Assembly: GCF_017811815.1 (NCBI RefSeq)
Contig: NZ_JADKZI010000005.1
Coordinates: 62,001 to 126,000, forward strand
Source: Flavonifractor sp. AGMB03687
Lineage (GTDB): Bacteria > Bacillota > Clostridia > Oscillospirales > Oscillospiraceae
Length of the DNA stretch: 64,000 nucleotides
Reading direction: 5' to 3'
In this document: positions 24,659-34,600 of the stretch, piece after piece
How positions within the stretch are numbered: the first letter of the stretch is position 1
How the letters are laid out: each line of letters opens with the position of its first letter
Made by a program: the position numbers and the translations under genes
The notes under the pieces: model-generated
Database searches by the model: none
Told to the model about the DNA's origin: nothing
The model's input: only the letters and a program-made list of their open reading frames with translations

Positions 24659-26146
24659 TCAGCCCAGGTAAGCCAGGGGGTTTACCGAGGTGCCGTTGAT
24701 CTTGATCTCAAAGTGGCAGTGGTTGCCGGTGGACCGGCCGGTGGAGCCTACCTTGGCAATGGCCTGACCCTGATAGACCTTGTCGCCGGTGGAGACCAGC
24801 AGGCTGGAACAGTGGGCGTAGTAGGTCTGCACGCCGTTGCCGTGGTCGATGATGACGTACTTACCGTAGCTCCAGTTGCTGCCGGTGCCGGTGCCGGACC
24901 AGATGACGGTGCCGCCGTCGGAGGCCTTGATGGTAGTGCCGTAGGAAGTGGCGATATCCAGGCCGCTGTGGTAGCTGTAGGAGCCAAAGATGGAGCGGTA
25001 GCCGAAGCTGGAGGTGATGTGGCCGTACACGGGCCAGATGTAGGTGCCGGTGGGCAGCCAGGAGGGCCGCACCTTGGTGCCGACGGCGATGACCTTGTTA
25101 GTGGCCTCACGGGTGACCTCGGTGGAGAGCACGTTGCGCTCCTGCTCCACGCCGTTGAGGTAGGACACGTCGGCGGTGACCACCTGCTCGCCGGGGGTAC
25201 CGGCGTCCAGCACCTTGGACTGGCCCTGGTACATGGAGCCGTCCTCCACCTCTACCACGGGGCACTCAATGGACTCGGTGTAGGTGATGTGGTCCACGGT
25301 CTTGACGGACAGGAAGGGAACCTCTTCCTTCACGTTGATGATCTGGCCGATGTAGATGCGGCTGCTGTCCACGTCGGGGTTGAGGGCCTCCAGCTCGGAC
25401 AGAGTCATGTTGTTGGCGGAGGCGATGTCCACGAAGGTGTCGCCCTTCTGCACCTCATAGGTGGTCTGGCCGTTCTGGTTGGCGGTGAGGGCGGCCAGCA
25501 TGGCGTCGGAATCCTGCTCCACGTCGGAAGCGGTATACTCGTGGGTGATGTACACGCCGGAGGTAAACTCGGCGGAGATGGTGTTCTCATTGATATAGGA
25601 GGACTTGACCTGATCCAGCACGGAAGTGATGGTGTCCCGGTCCTGAGCGGCGCCGATGAACTGGCCGTTGACGGTGAGCACGTAGTTCTTCATCACGTCG
25701 CCGATCTGGTCGAAGAGGTAGGTCTCAAAGTCGGCGGTGGGGGTGATGTTCTCCGGCTCGGTGAGGGCCAAGGAGTAGGTGATGTCGCCGTCCAGGGTGT
25801 AATCATAGCCCAGGATCTCGGTGGCGCGGGCCTCTACCCGGTCCACGGTCTGCTCAAAGACCTGCTTGGAGGCCACGGTGCCCAGAGCCACGCCGTCCAG
25901 CTCCACCACATAGGCGGGGGTATACACGGTGGTCACCACCGCGGCCACGCCCAGCACAGCGGCAGCAGCCAGGAAGTGCAGGGGGCTGATGATGCGCCCG
26001 CCGCCGGCGGTGGCGGCGTCCGACCAGTGCTGGAACCGCTTCACGCCGGCCTGAATGGCGGCGCCGGCGGCCTGCGCCCAGCTGCGGAGACGGAGGGCCA
26101 GACTCTCGCCGTCGGTCTCCTGCGGAATATGAAGGATCTCGTCCAT
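24659..26146 (-). CDS. M23 metalloendopeptidase with LysM and G5 domains
   Basis: The 495-residue protein has one N-terminal membrane helix (about 57-75, FLAAAAVLGVAAVVTTVY) after a cytoplasmic stretch. A coiled region follows, then LysM (about 225-270, YEVQKGDTFVDIASANN), G5 (about 273-350) and a C-terminal M23/LytM domain. The zinc motifs are HSGLDIA and HCHFEI, which suggests an active DD-endopeptidase. It should cut peptidoglycan cross-links outside the membrane. Domain order resembles clostridial sporulation or division hydrolases. Confidence 0.9.
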   Translation of the reverse strand: MDEILHIPQETDGESLALRLRSWAQAAGAAIQAGVKRFQHWSDAATAGGGRIISPLHFLAAAAVLGVAAVVTTVYTPAYVVELDGVALGTVASKQVFEQTVDRVEARATEILGYDYTLDGDITYSLALTEPENITPTADFETYLFDQIGDVMKNYVLTVNGQFIGAAQDRDTITSVLDQVKSSYINENTISAEFTSGVYITHEYTASDVEQDSDAMLAALTANQNGQTTYEVQKGDTFVDIASANNMTLSELEALNPDVDSSRIYIGQIINVKEEVPFLSVKTVDHITYTESIECPVVEVEDGSMYQGQSKVLDAGTPGEQVVTADVSYLNGVEQERNVLSTEVTREATNKVIAVGTKVRPSWLPTGTYIWPVYGHITSSFGYRSIFGSYSYHSGLDIATSYGTTIKASDGGTVIWSGTGTGSNWSYGKYVIIDHGNGVQTYYAHCSSLLVSTGDKVYQGQAIAKVGSTGRSTGNHCHFEIKINGTSVNPLAYLG

Positions 26147-26209
26147 GGGGGGATTCCCCTCCTATATCGTGAAATAAAAGTATGTCTGTTTCCAGTCTGT
26201 ATCGAATCG

Positions 26210-26246
26210 GTAACAGGTGGAAACGAAAAGGTTACAAATGGTTACA
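26210..26246. promoter_or_regulatory. Three TGTWAC repeats over the M23 gene start site
   Basis: On the minus strand TGTAAC (26246-26241), TGTAAC (26236-26231) and TGTTAC (26215-26210) are spaced by 10 and 21 bp, whole helical turns. They cover the expected transcription start. They resemble WalR half-sites, but the first spacing is 4 bp rather than the usual 5. Confidence 0.45.
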
Positions 26247-26252
26247 GTCGTA

Positions 26253-26281
26253 ATCATACACGCATTCTTGCAAAAAGTCAA
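26253..26281 (-). promoter_or_regulatory. Promoter for the M23 peptidase gene
   Basis: On the minus strand TTGACT (26281-26276), 17 bp and TATGAT (26258-26253). Confidence 0.7.
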
Positions 26282-26451
26282 GTCTTTCCGGGGAAAACCG
26301 ACCATTCCCATGCAAACGGCGGAAGAAATTTTCACTCCACCACATCTGGTAGGCCTCTTTTGTAACCGGCGGCCCCACCCCCAAGACCGGCGGTTCTCCG
26401 CCCCTGTCCGCCAAACTTTTTTTGTCAATTTGCCAGAAAACTTGCAAATAG
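26282..26451. other. Non-coding stretch between the M23 promoter and the pta terminator
   Basis: With its flanks this forms a 353-bp gene-free gap. It contains a few A/T-rich runs and a GC-rich imperfect palindrome around 26365-26400. I see no gene, RNA motif or clear promoter in it. Confidence 0.5.
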
Positions 26452-26484
26452 AAAAAACCGGAGCACCCTGACGGGTGCTCCGGT
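26452..26484 (-). terminator. Terminator after pta
   Basis: The stem ACCGGAGCACCC / GGGTGCTCCGGT (26457-26484) is followed on the minus strand by six U (A-run 26452-26457). Confidence 0.88.
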
Positions 26485-26499
26485 TTGATGTACAGTTCC

Positions 26500-27483
26500 T
26501 TAGGCCAGCGCAGCAGTGATGATGGCCATGGAGTAGACCTCCTGGGCGTTGCAGCCGCGGGACAGGTCGTTGATGGGGGCGTTCAGGCCCAGCAGCACGG
26601 GGCCGTAGGCGTCGAAGCCGCCCAGACGCTGGGCGATCTTGTAGCCGATGTTGCCGGCGTTGATGTTGGGGAAGATAAAGGTGTTGGCGTAGCCGGCCAC
26701 TTCGGAGCCGGGGCACTTCAGCTGGCCCACCTTGGGAGACACGGCGGCGTCAAACTGCAGCTCGCCGTCCACGGCGAAGTCGGGCTTGGTAGCCATGACC
26801 TTCTCGTAGGCGTGACGCATCTTGTCCACGGTCTCGCCCTTGCCGGAGCCCTTGGTGGAGTAGCTCAGCATGGCGACCTTGGGGTCGATGCCGAAGGTAC
26901 GGGCACAGTGGGCCACCTCGGTGGTGATCTCAACCAGCTCGTCCTCGGTGGGATCGATGTTGATGGCGCAGTCGCCCATGGCCAGCACGGTGCTGTCGCC
27001 CACGCCCTCACGGACCATGATGAAGCAGGAGGACACGATCTTGTTGCCGGGCTTGGTCTTGATCAACTGCAGGGCGGGACGGACGGTGTCGGCGGTGGAG
27101 TAGGTGGCGCCGCCCAGCAGGCAGTCGGCCACGCCCATCTTCACCAGCATGGTGCCGAAGTAGTTGCCCTTCTTCAGAGCGGCGCGGCACTCGTCGGCGG
27201 TCATCTTGCCCTTACGCAGCTCCACCATGGCCTCCACCATCTTGTCCATGTCGGGGTAGGTGGCGGGGTCGATGATCTCGGCGCCGCGGATGTTGTAGCC
27301 GGCCTCCTCGGCAGCAGCCTTGACCTCAGCCTCGTTGCCGATGAGCACGGGGGTCAGGAAGGTACCGGCCAGCAGACGGGCGCTGGCCTCCAGGATACGG
27401 GCGTCGGCGCCCTCGGTGAAGACGATGCGCTTGGGGCTCTTCTTCAGAGTGTCGATCAGAGTCTGGAACATATGAATAGCCAT
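26500..27483 (-). CDS. pta: Phosphate acetyltransferase
   Basis: The ATG at 27483 is chosen because GGAGGAG precedes it; an in-frame upstream start has no ribosome site. The 327-residue protein is a short, single-domain Pta (residues IVFTEGADARIL, DFAVDGELQFDAAVSPKVG, GLNAPINDLSRGC). It interconverts acetyl-CoA and acetyl phosphate. An acetate kinase gene is not adjacent. A phosphate butyryltransferase role is less likely given the Pta-type C-terminal motif. It is transcribed divergently from an XRE regulator. Confidence 0.92.
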   Translation of the reverse strand: MAIHMFQTLIDTLKKSPKRIVFTEGADARILEASARLLAGTFLTPVLIGNEAEVKAAAEEAGYNIRGAEIIDPATYPDMDKMVEAMVELRKGKMTADECRAALKKGNYFGTMLVKMGVADCLLGGATYSTADTVRPALQLIKTKPGNKIVSSCFIMVREGVGDSTVLAMGDCAINIDPTEDELVEITTEVAHCARTFGIDPKVAMLSYSTKGSGKGETVDKMRHAYEKVMATKPDFAVDGELQFDAAVSPKVGQLKCPGSEVAGYANTFIFPNINAGNIGYKIAQRLGGFDAYGPVLLGLNAPINDLSRGCNAQEVYSMAIITAALA

Positions 27484-27540
27484 TGGAAACTCCTCCGTTT
27501 CAAAGATCCGTACTTGTGCCAAATACTTGGCGGTATGACT

Positions 27541-27570
27541 ATTATACACCTGCCTTTACGACAATCACAA
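27541..27570 (-). promoter_or_regulatory. Promoter for pta
   Basis: On the minus strand TTGTGA (27570-27565), 18 bp and TATAAT (27546-27541), about 58 bp before the start codon. Confidence 0.6.
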
Positions 27571-27604
27571 GGACCAGGGTGAAAAATATTGTGAAAAAAA
27601 TCGC

Positions 27605-27633
27605 TTTACTTTTGGTATTTTTGAAATTATACT
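27605..27633 (+). promoter_or_regulatory. Promoter for the XRE regulator
   Basis: TTTACT (27605-27610), 17 bp and TATACT (27628-27633), 31 bp before the start codon. Confidence 0.65.
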
Positions 27634-27663
27634 ATACACACTGTTTTTGAGGAGAGGTGTACT

Positions 27664-28359
27664 ATGACTTCAGATTTTTCCCGCTGCCTGTCCCTGCTGC
27701 GGCAGGAGAAGGGGGCGTCTCAGCGGGCGGTGGCCAAGGACCTGGGTATCAGCCAGGCGCTGCTGTCCCACTATGAAAACGGCGTCCGGGAGCCCGGCCT
27801 TGCCTTTGTCATCAAAGCCTGCAATTATTATAATGTGTCCGCCGACTTCCTGCTGGGCCGCACCCTGAGCCGGGACGGCACCACCATCGCCGCCGAGGAG
27901 CTGTACGACTACTCCACCGAGAAGGACAACGTGCTCCACGGCTCCATCCTGGCCACCCTGAACAAGAAGCTGCTGGTCAACTCCACCGGCGTGCTCTTCG
28001 ACCTGCTGGGCAAGACCGGCAAGAAGGAGGCCATCAACGCCGCCGCCGACTATCTGGGCACCGCCATCTATAAGCTGTTCCGCCACCTGTACCGGGCGGA
28101 CGGCACCCAGAACGAGGACTTCTTCTCCGTCCCCGCCCGGCAGTTTACCGCCGGCGTGCCCTTTGCCGACATGATCTGCGCCGAGGCCGACTACACCGAG
28201 GCCCTGGCCGCCCACGCCAAGGACAAGGGCACCTTCCCCCCCATGAACAACGACGCCCTGATGGAGAACTACCCCGGCCTGTACCAGTCCCTGCTCCAGA
28301 TCATCCACAACACCGGCGAGCGCATCAACCGCCGTACCGCTGAGCGCCGGGAGAAGTAA
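27664..28359 (+). CDS. XRE-family transcriptional regulator
   Basis: The 231-residue protein has an N-terminal Cro/CI helix-turn-helix (residues 8-62: LLRQEKGASQRAVAKDLGIS, LLSHYENGVREPG, FLLGRT). A mostly helical C-terminal domain of about 160 residues has no motif I recognise. A GAGGAG ribosome site precedes the ATG. It is divergent from pta, so it may regulate acetate metabolism or itself. That link is only positional. Confidence 0.85.
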   Translation: MTSDFSRCLSLLRQEKGASQRAVAKDLGISQALLSHYENGVREPGLAFVIKACNYYNVSADFLLGRTLSRDGTTIAAEELYDYSTEKDNVLHGSILATLNKKLLVNSTGVLFDLLGKTGKKEAINAAADYLGTAIYKLFRHLYRADGTQNEDFFSVPARQFTAGVPFADMICAEADYTEALAAHAKDKGTFPPMNNDALMENYPGLYQSLLQIIHNTGERINRRTAERREK

Positions 28360-28440
28360 GGGGCCTCGTCCTCCCAAACTCCATATCCTTCGCTTTCCCC
28401 TGACGGGCAAAGCTCACTCATTCCGTTGCTCGTCCTCTCC

Positions 28441-28471
28441 AAATCAAACCCGCTGCGCTGGGCTTTGATTT
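28441..28471. repeat. Intergenic hairpin upstream of lepA
   Basis: AAATCAAACCC and GGGCTTTGATTT form a stem with one bulged base. The loop contains GCTGCGC, a heptamer also present in the hairpin strings near hisS and dnaA. There is no following U-run. The first 80 bp of this intergenic region hold nothing I recognise. Confidence 0.6.
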
Positions 28472-28499
28472 GGTTCATCCCCCAACTGGAGGTTTGTCT

Positions 28500-30308
<1,809 letters not shown>

Positions 30309-30311
30309 CCA

Positions 30312-30347
30312 AAAAGACCTGCTGCAGCACGCAGCAGGTCTTTTTTT
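30312..30347 (+). terminator. Terminator after lepA
   Basis: The stem AAAGACCTGCTGC / GCAGCAGGTCTTT is followed by a T-run. Confidence 0.92.
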
Positions 30348-30359
30348 GCATCCGCCTCC

Positions 30360-31259
30360 TCAGCTGAGGAACAGCTCCACATCCTCCACCGTCAGGCCGG
30401 TCTGGAGGGCCAGGTTGATGCCAAATCCCACCACCTTGGCCAGGTCGGTGACCTTGGCGTCGATGTCCCTGGGGGTGACCAGCACCCCCTCCCCCGCCCC
30501 CTGAAGGGCCTGGGGGTCCAGGTCGGCCTGGCCCGCCTCGGCCAGCAGGTCGGCGGCCAGGGTGGCTCCGTCCACCACCGTGGGCACCCCCACGGCAATG
30601 ACGGGTACTCCCAGGCTCCGCCGGTCCAGAGCCGCCCGGGCGTTGCCCACCCCCGATCCGGGGGTGATACCGGTGTCCGCCAGCTGGATGGTGTTGCACA
30701 CCCGGCTTAAACTGCGGGAGGCCAAAGCATCTACCGCAATGACACAGGATGGGCGAATCTTCTCGGTGACGGCCCGCACCAGCTCCCCGCTCTCCACGCC
30801 GGTGGTGCCCAGCACCCCCGCCGCCAGGGCGGCCACCGGCCGGAAGGAACCGAAGTGCTCCGGCACCTGCTTCACCAGATGGCGGGTGACCATAGTGTGG
30901 TCGGCGGCGGCGGGGCCGATGTTGTCCGGGGTGATGGCCCGGTTGCCCAGCCCCACCACCAGGGCGGGGGCCCCCTCCGGCAGCTTGAGCAGGGCATTGA
31001 GCTCAGCGGCCACCGCCCGGGCCGCCCGGCCGAAGGCGTCCTCCTCCCGGCGGGCCAGCCCGTCCAGGGTGATGGTCACATAGGTGCCCACCGGCTTGCC
31101 GATGGCCTTGGCCCCCTCCTCGTCCACAATCCGCACCGTGGTCACCGGGTAGCCCTCCCGGGTGGATTCGGTCTGCTCCACCCCCCGGAGCTCCCCGGCG
31201 CCCCCTTCCCGCCACAGCTGGGCGGCCTCCACCGCCAGATCGGTCCGTCTTTTCTCCAT
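30360..31259 (-). CDS. gpr: Germination protease Gpr
   Basis: The ATG at 31259 has an AGGAGGG ribosome site; a longer in-frame start has none. The 299-residue protein begins MEKRRTDLAVEA, the pro-segment of the spore protease. It contains LVVGLGNRAITPDNIGP, GTTGVESGELV and VIAVDALASRSLSRVCNTIQ, strongly conserved in Gpr. It degrades small acid-soluble spore proteins at germination. This gene is good evidence of a spore former. Unlike in Bacillus, spoIIP does not follow. Confidence 0.93.
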   Translation of the reverse strand: MEKRRTDLAVEAAQLWREGGAGELRGVEQTESTREGYPVTTVRIVDEEGAKAIGKPVGTYVTITLDGLARREEDAFGRAARAVAAELNALLKLPEGAPALVVGLGNRAITPDNIGPAAADHTMVTRHLVKQVPEHFGSFRPVAALAAGVLGTTGVESGELVRAVTEKIRPSCVIAVDALASRSLSRVCNTIQLADTGITPGSGVGNARAALDRRSLGVPVIAVGVPTVVDGATLAADLLAEAGQADLDPQALQGAGEGVLVTPRDIDAKVTDLAKVVGFGINLALQTGLTVEDVELFLS

Positions 31260-31369
31260 ACTGACCCTCCTGTAACCCCAAGATATGGTGTTTTGTATAC
31301 GGCTTTCCTCTATTTTTTGCGGAGAGCCGCCCCATATACAAAAAAAGTGAAAAAATCTGAAAAAAACTG

Positions 31370-31398
31370 TTGCAATTTCTTCGCTCACCTGCTAGAAT
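31370..31398 (+). promoter_or_regulatory. Promoter for rpsT
   Basis: TTGCAA (31370-31375), 17 bp and TAGAAT (31393-31398). Confidence 0.75.
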
Positions 31399-31457
31399 GT
31401 AAAAATGCACAGGGCAAACTATGTGTATTACTATCGTCATCGGAGGAGGTGTTTGGT

Positions 31458-31721
31458 TTGCCGAATATTAAGTCTGCCAAGAAGCGTGTCCTGGTGAACA
31501 AGACCAAGGCCATGCAGAATAAGGCCGCTAAGTCCGCCCTCAAGACCGAACTCAAGAAGTTTGAGGCCGCTGTGGTCGAAGGCAACCGCAGCGAGGCCGA
31601 GGGCGCTTACAAGGTGGCCGTTAAGGCGGTCGACAAGGCCGTGGGTCATGGTCTGCTGCACCGGAACAACGCCGCTCACAAGAAGAGCGCCATGACCATC
31701 AAGCTGAACAAGCTGGCCTAA
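31458..31721 (+). CDS. rpsT: 30S ribosomal protein S20
   Basis: The start is the TTG at 31458, preceded by GGAGGAGG (31442-31449) at optimal spacing; the mature N-terminus PNIKSAKKR is exactly that of S20. No in-frame ATG gives the correct N-terminus. The product is 87 residues, basic and helical, and binds the 5' domain of 16S rRNA. E. coli rpsT also starts with UUG and is autoregulated at translation, so the rare start may matter for control here. Confidence 0.96.
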   Translation: MPNIKSAKKRVLVNKTKAMQNKAAKSALKTELKKFEAAVVEGNRSEAEGAYKVAVKAVDKAVGHGLLHRNNAAHKKSAMTIKLNKLA

Positions 31722-31736
31722 TCTGTGGTCAACATG

Positions 31737-31765
31737 AAACCGCCTGCCGCGCAGGCGGTTTTTTG
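31737..31765 (+). terminator. Terminator after rpsT
   Basis: AACCGCCTGC / GCAGGCGGTT with a 3-nt loop, then a run of T. Confidence 0.9.
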
Positions 31766-31809
31766 CTGCCCAAAAATAGGGTACGGCGGCCTTCCCCAGG
31801 GCCTGCCTC

Positions 31810-31838
31810 TTGCATTATCTTCCATAATATGGTATATT
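31810..31838 (+). promoter_or_regulatory. Promoter for the YihY-family gene
   Basis: TTGCAT (31810-31815), 17 bp and TATATT (31833-31838), 32 bp before the start codon. Confidence 0.6.
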
Positions 31839-31869
31839 CAAAAGGAACCTGTGTCAGGGAGGTGGGTCC

Positions 31870-32739
31870 ATGCCCAAGGAGCTGCTGCAAAAGAAGCCGG
31901 TGAAATTCATTGTGGAGATGGTGGAGCTCTACTTCTCCAAGCACATCTCCCGCTCGGCTGCCGAGCTGGCCTACTTCCTGATCCTGTCTTTCTTTCCCCT
32001 GCTCATCTGCATCAACGCCTTTATCAGCCTGCTGCCGGTGGACCTGGAGGAGCTGATCTCCGCCGCCGCTCCCCTGCTGCCTGAGGCCATTCTGGGTATT
32101 CTGCGGGATTATGTGAGCTACATCACCACCAATGAGTCCCCCGGCATGCTGATTGCAGGTATTTTCATGACGGTGTTCTTTGCCTCGGCGGCCTTCCGGG
32201 CCCTGATGAACATCATGGACGAGATTTACGGCCGCAAGGGCTACCTGGGCTTCCGGCAGGTGATCGCCAGCGTGCTCTTTGCTCTGCTGCTGCTGGTCAC
32301 CATCTTCCTGTCCCTGGTGGTGCTTCTCACCGGCGGGTGGCTCTTTCAAGCGGTGGAGGGGCTGCTCCACCTGGATTCCCACACCCTGCCCTGGGACTGG
32401 CAGTGGATGCGCTTTCTGCTGCTCTTCCTGTTCGTCTTTCTCTTCGTGCTGCTGGTGTACCGGGTGGCGGCTCCCCGGGGCAAGCCCCGGCCGCCGGTGC
32501 TCACCGGCGCCTTCCTGGCCTCGGTGGCCCTGTCCGCCTTCTCCATGCTCTTCTCCCTGTTTATCGGCCTGTCCTCCCGGTACTCCCTGGTGTACGGGTC
32601 CCTGGCCTCCATCATCATCATGCTGGTGTGGCTCTACCTGTGCGGCAACATCCTCATCATCGGCAACATCTTCAACTGCGTGTGGTACCGCCACCGAAAG
32701 CTGAAGATGCTGAAGGAACTGAAAAAGGAAAACAAATAA
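31870..32739 (+). CDS. YihY/BrkB-family inner membrane protein
   Basis: The 289-residue protein has about six membrane helices and the family signatures AAELAYFLILSFFPLLICIN, FRALMNIMDEIYGRKG and SRYSLVYGSLASIIIMLVWL. AGGGAGGTGG precedes the ATG. The family was once labelled ribonuclease BN, which is not supported; proposed roles include lipid or polymer export. It forms a single-gene unit that converges on adenine deaminase. Confidence 0.88.
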   Translation: MPKELLQKKPVKFIVEMVELYFSKHISRSAAELAYFLILSFFPLLICINAFISLLPVDLEELISAAAPLLPEAILGILRDYVSYITTNESPGMLIAGIFMTVFFASAAFRALMNIMDEIYGRKGYLGFRQVIASVLFALLLLVTIFLSLVVLLTGGWLFQAVEGLLHLDSHTLPWDWQWMRFLLLFLFVFLFVLLVYRVAAPRGKPRPPVLTGAFLASVALSAFSMLFSLFIGLSSRYSLVYGSLASIIIMLVWLYLCGNILIIGNIFNCVWYRHRKLKMLKELKKENK

Positions 32740-32775
32740 CGGGGCCCTCCCCCAGTGGGAGGACCCCGTTATTTC
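32738..32775. terminator. Bidirectional terminator between the YihY gene and ade
   Basis: AACGGGG-C-CCTCC pairs with GGAGG-A-CCCCGTT (one internal mismatch). It is flanked by T-rich sequence on the plus side and A-rich on the other. Confidence 0.8.
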
Positions 32776-34480
32776 ATTTGTTTTCGTTTAATAGGGTGAA
32801 GCGGTCCACGTCGAACAGCCCCCGGTCGGTGAGCCGCAGCTGGGGGATCACCGGCAGGGCCAGGAAGGACAGAGTGGTGAAGGGGTCCACATGGCTGGGT
32901 ATGCCCATCCCATAGGCCTTGCGCAAAATGGCCGCCGTTGCGTCCCGCACAATTTCCCAGGGCGCGTCGCTCATGAGCCCGGCGATGGGCAGCGGCACCT
33001 CACCCAAAATCTCGCCCCCGGCGCACAGCACATAGCCGCCCCCCATCTCCCGCAGCCGGTTGACCGCCGTCACAATGTCCCGGTCATTGTCCCCTGCCGC
33101 AATGATGTTGTGGCTGTCATGGGCTACACTGGTGGCGATGGCGCCTCCCGTGATGCCGTAGCCCTTCAGGGGGCACACCGCAAGGTTGCCGTTTTTGCCG
33201 TGGCGCTCCACCACGCACAGCTTGGTATAGACGGCGTCCGGGGTGAAGAACCCATTCCGGCTGGGCACCTCCTCCACCACATGGCGGGTGACGATCTGAT
33301 GGGGCACCAGCTGGATGCAGTGGGCCTTCCCCCCTACCGGCAGCGCCACGTCGGCCTCGGTCAGGGCCTGGCAGCGCACCGAGTGGGTCAGTGCCGCCGG
33401 GACAGGCACGGGGGCCAGCCCCGCAAAGGCCCGGGAAACCTCCACGCCGTCCTTATACACCGTGCGCACCGACACATTCTCCAGCCGGTCCAGCACCACC
33501 AGGTCAGCCCGATAGCCGGGGGCCACGGCGCCCAGCTCCCGCAGCCCGTATACCCGGGCGGCGTTGATGGTGGCCATCCGGATGGCGGTCACCGGGTCCA
33601 CCCCCAGCTGGATGGCCAGGTGCACGTTATGGCGCACGTTGCCCGTTTCACTCACATCGTCGATGTGCTTGTCGTCGGTACACAGCAGCAGCCGGTCGTC
33701 GGGATACCCGGACTTGAGCCAGCCCTCCAGAAGGGCGGCGGTGTTTTGGGCCGCACTGCCCTCCCGGACCAGCACCGCCATCCCCGCCCGCAGCTTTTCC
33801 GCCGCCTCGGCAAAGGTGGTGCACTCGTGCTCCGTGGCAATGCCAAGAGAGGCGTAGGCCTGCAGATCCCCGCCTGTGATTCCCGGAGCGTGGCCGTCGG
33901 CCAGCTTGCCGAAGCGCCGGGCCAGCTCGATCTTCTCCACCACATCGGGGTCCCCGGCAATGGCCGCCGGATAATTCATTACCTCGCCCAGGCCCAGCAC
34001 CCGGGGGTGGGAGAGGTAGGGAGCCATCTCCGCCGCTCCAAACTCCGCACCGTTGGTCTCAAAGGGGGTGGCGGGCACGCTGGAGGGCAGCATCAGATAC
34101 ACGTTCAGGGGCAGCTTCTCAGTGGCCTCCAGCAGGTAATCCACCGCCGCCGTACCGCACACGTTGACGATCTCATGGGGGTCGGCCACCACGGTGGTGG
34201 TGCCTGCGGGCACGATGGCCCGGGCCAGCTCAAAGGGGGAGGCCATCACCGACTCCATGTGTATGTGGGCGTCGATAAACCCCGGGCAGACGATCTTACC
34301 GGTGCAGTCGTGCTCCTCCAGGCCGTGGTAGCTGCCCAGACCCGCGATGTATCCGCCCTCAATGGCTACGTCACACTGGGTCATCTCTCCTGTAAATACA
34401 TGGACTACAAGGGCGTTTTTCAGCACAAGCTCCGCCGGTCTGCGCCCTGCGGCCACGTCAGCCAACCTGCGTCTGTCCAT
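32774..34480 (-). CDS. ade: Adenine deaminase
   Basis: The ATG at 34480 follows AAAAGGAGCGG and gives 568 residues, typical for Ade. The amidohydrolase metal motif is GFIDAHIHMES. Other matches are ADPHEIVNVCGTAAVDYLL, LCTDDKHIDDV, and the C-terminal domain with GYGITGGAIATSVAHDSHNI. It converts adenine to hypoxanthine plus ammonia. With xpt at the left end it indicates purine salvage. Confidence 0.95.
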   Translation of the reverse strand: MDRRRLADVAAGRRPAELVLKNALVVHVFTGEMTQCDVAIEGGYIAGLGSYHGLEEHDCTGKIVCPGFIDAHIHMESVMASPFELARAIVPAGTTTVVADPHEIVNVCGTAAVDYLLEATEKLPLNVYLMLPSSVPATPFETNGAEFGAAEMAPYLSHPRVLGLGEVMNYPAAIAGDPDVVEKIELARRFGKLADGHAPGITGGDLQAYASLGIATEHECTTFAEAAEKLRAGMAVLVREGSAAQNTAALLEGWLKSGYPDDRLLLCTDDKHIDDVSETGNVRHNVHLAIQLGVDPVTAIRMATINAARVYGLRELGAVAPGYRADLVVLDRLENVSVRTVYKDGVEVSRAFAGLAPVPVPAALTHSVRCQALTEADVALPVGGKAHCIQLVPHQIVTRHVVEEVPSRNGFFTPDAVYTKLCVVERHGKNGNLAVCPLKGYGITGGAIATSVAHDSHNIIAAGDNDRDIVTAVNRLREMGGGYVLCAGGEILGEVPLPIAGLMSDAPWEIVRDATAAILRKAYGMGIPSHVDPFTTLSFLALPVIPQLRLTDRGLFDVDRFTLLNENK

Positions 34481-34552
34481 CTTCACCGCTCCTTTTCCCG
34501 GTTTGAGCCTAGTATATATCAAACCGCTCCAAAAGAACAGCACGCAACGTAT

Positions 34553-34589
34553 AAAAGGAAAACCGGCCCCCAAATGGGGCCGGTTTTTT
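34553..34589. terminator. Terminator after coaX (usable on both strands)
   Basis: AACCGGCCCC / GGGGCCGGTT (34561-34585) is flanked by TTTTTT on the plus strand. On the minus strand it is followed by TTCCTTTT. Confidence 0.85.
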
Positions 34590-34600
34590 CCCATCATATG

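Noticed and set aside
24566-26365. Plus-strand open frame opposite the M23 peptidase gene
   Set aside because: It is composed of Gly/Val/His repeats typical of an antisense shadow, and the minus-strand gene has clear LysM, G5 and M23 motifs.
34561-34585. Similarity of the coaX terminator to hairpin 1 of the small-RNA candidate
   Set aside because: Both are CCGGCCCC/GGGGCCGG stems, but this is a simple GC-rich palindrome common in terminators of this genome, so it is not evidence of relation.
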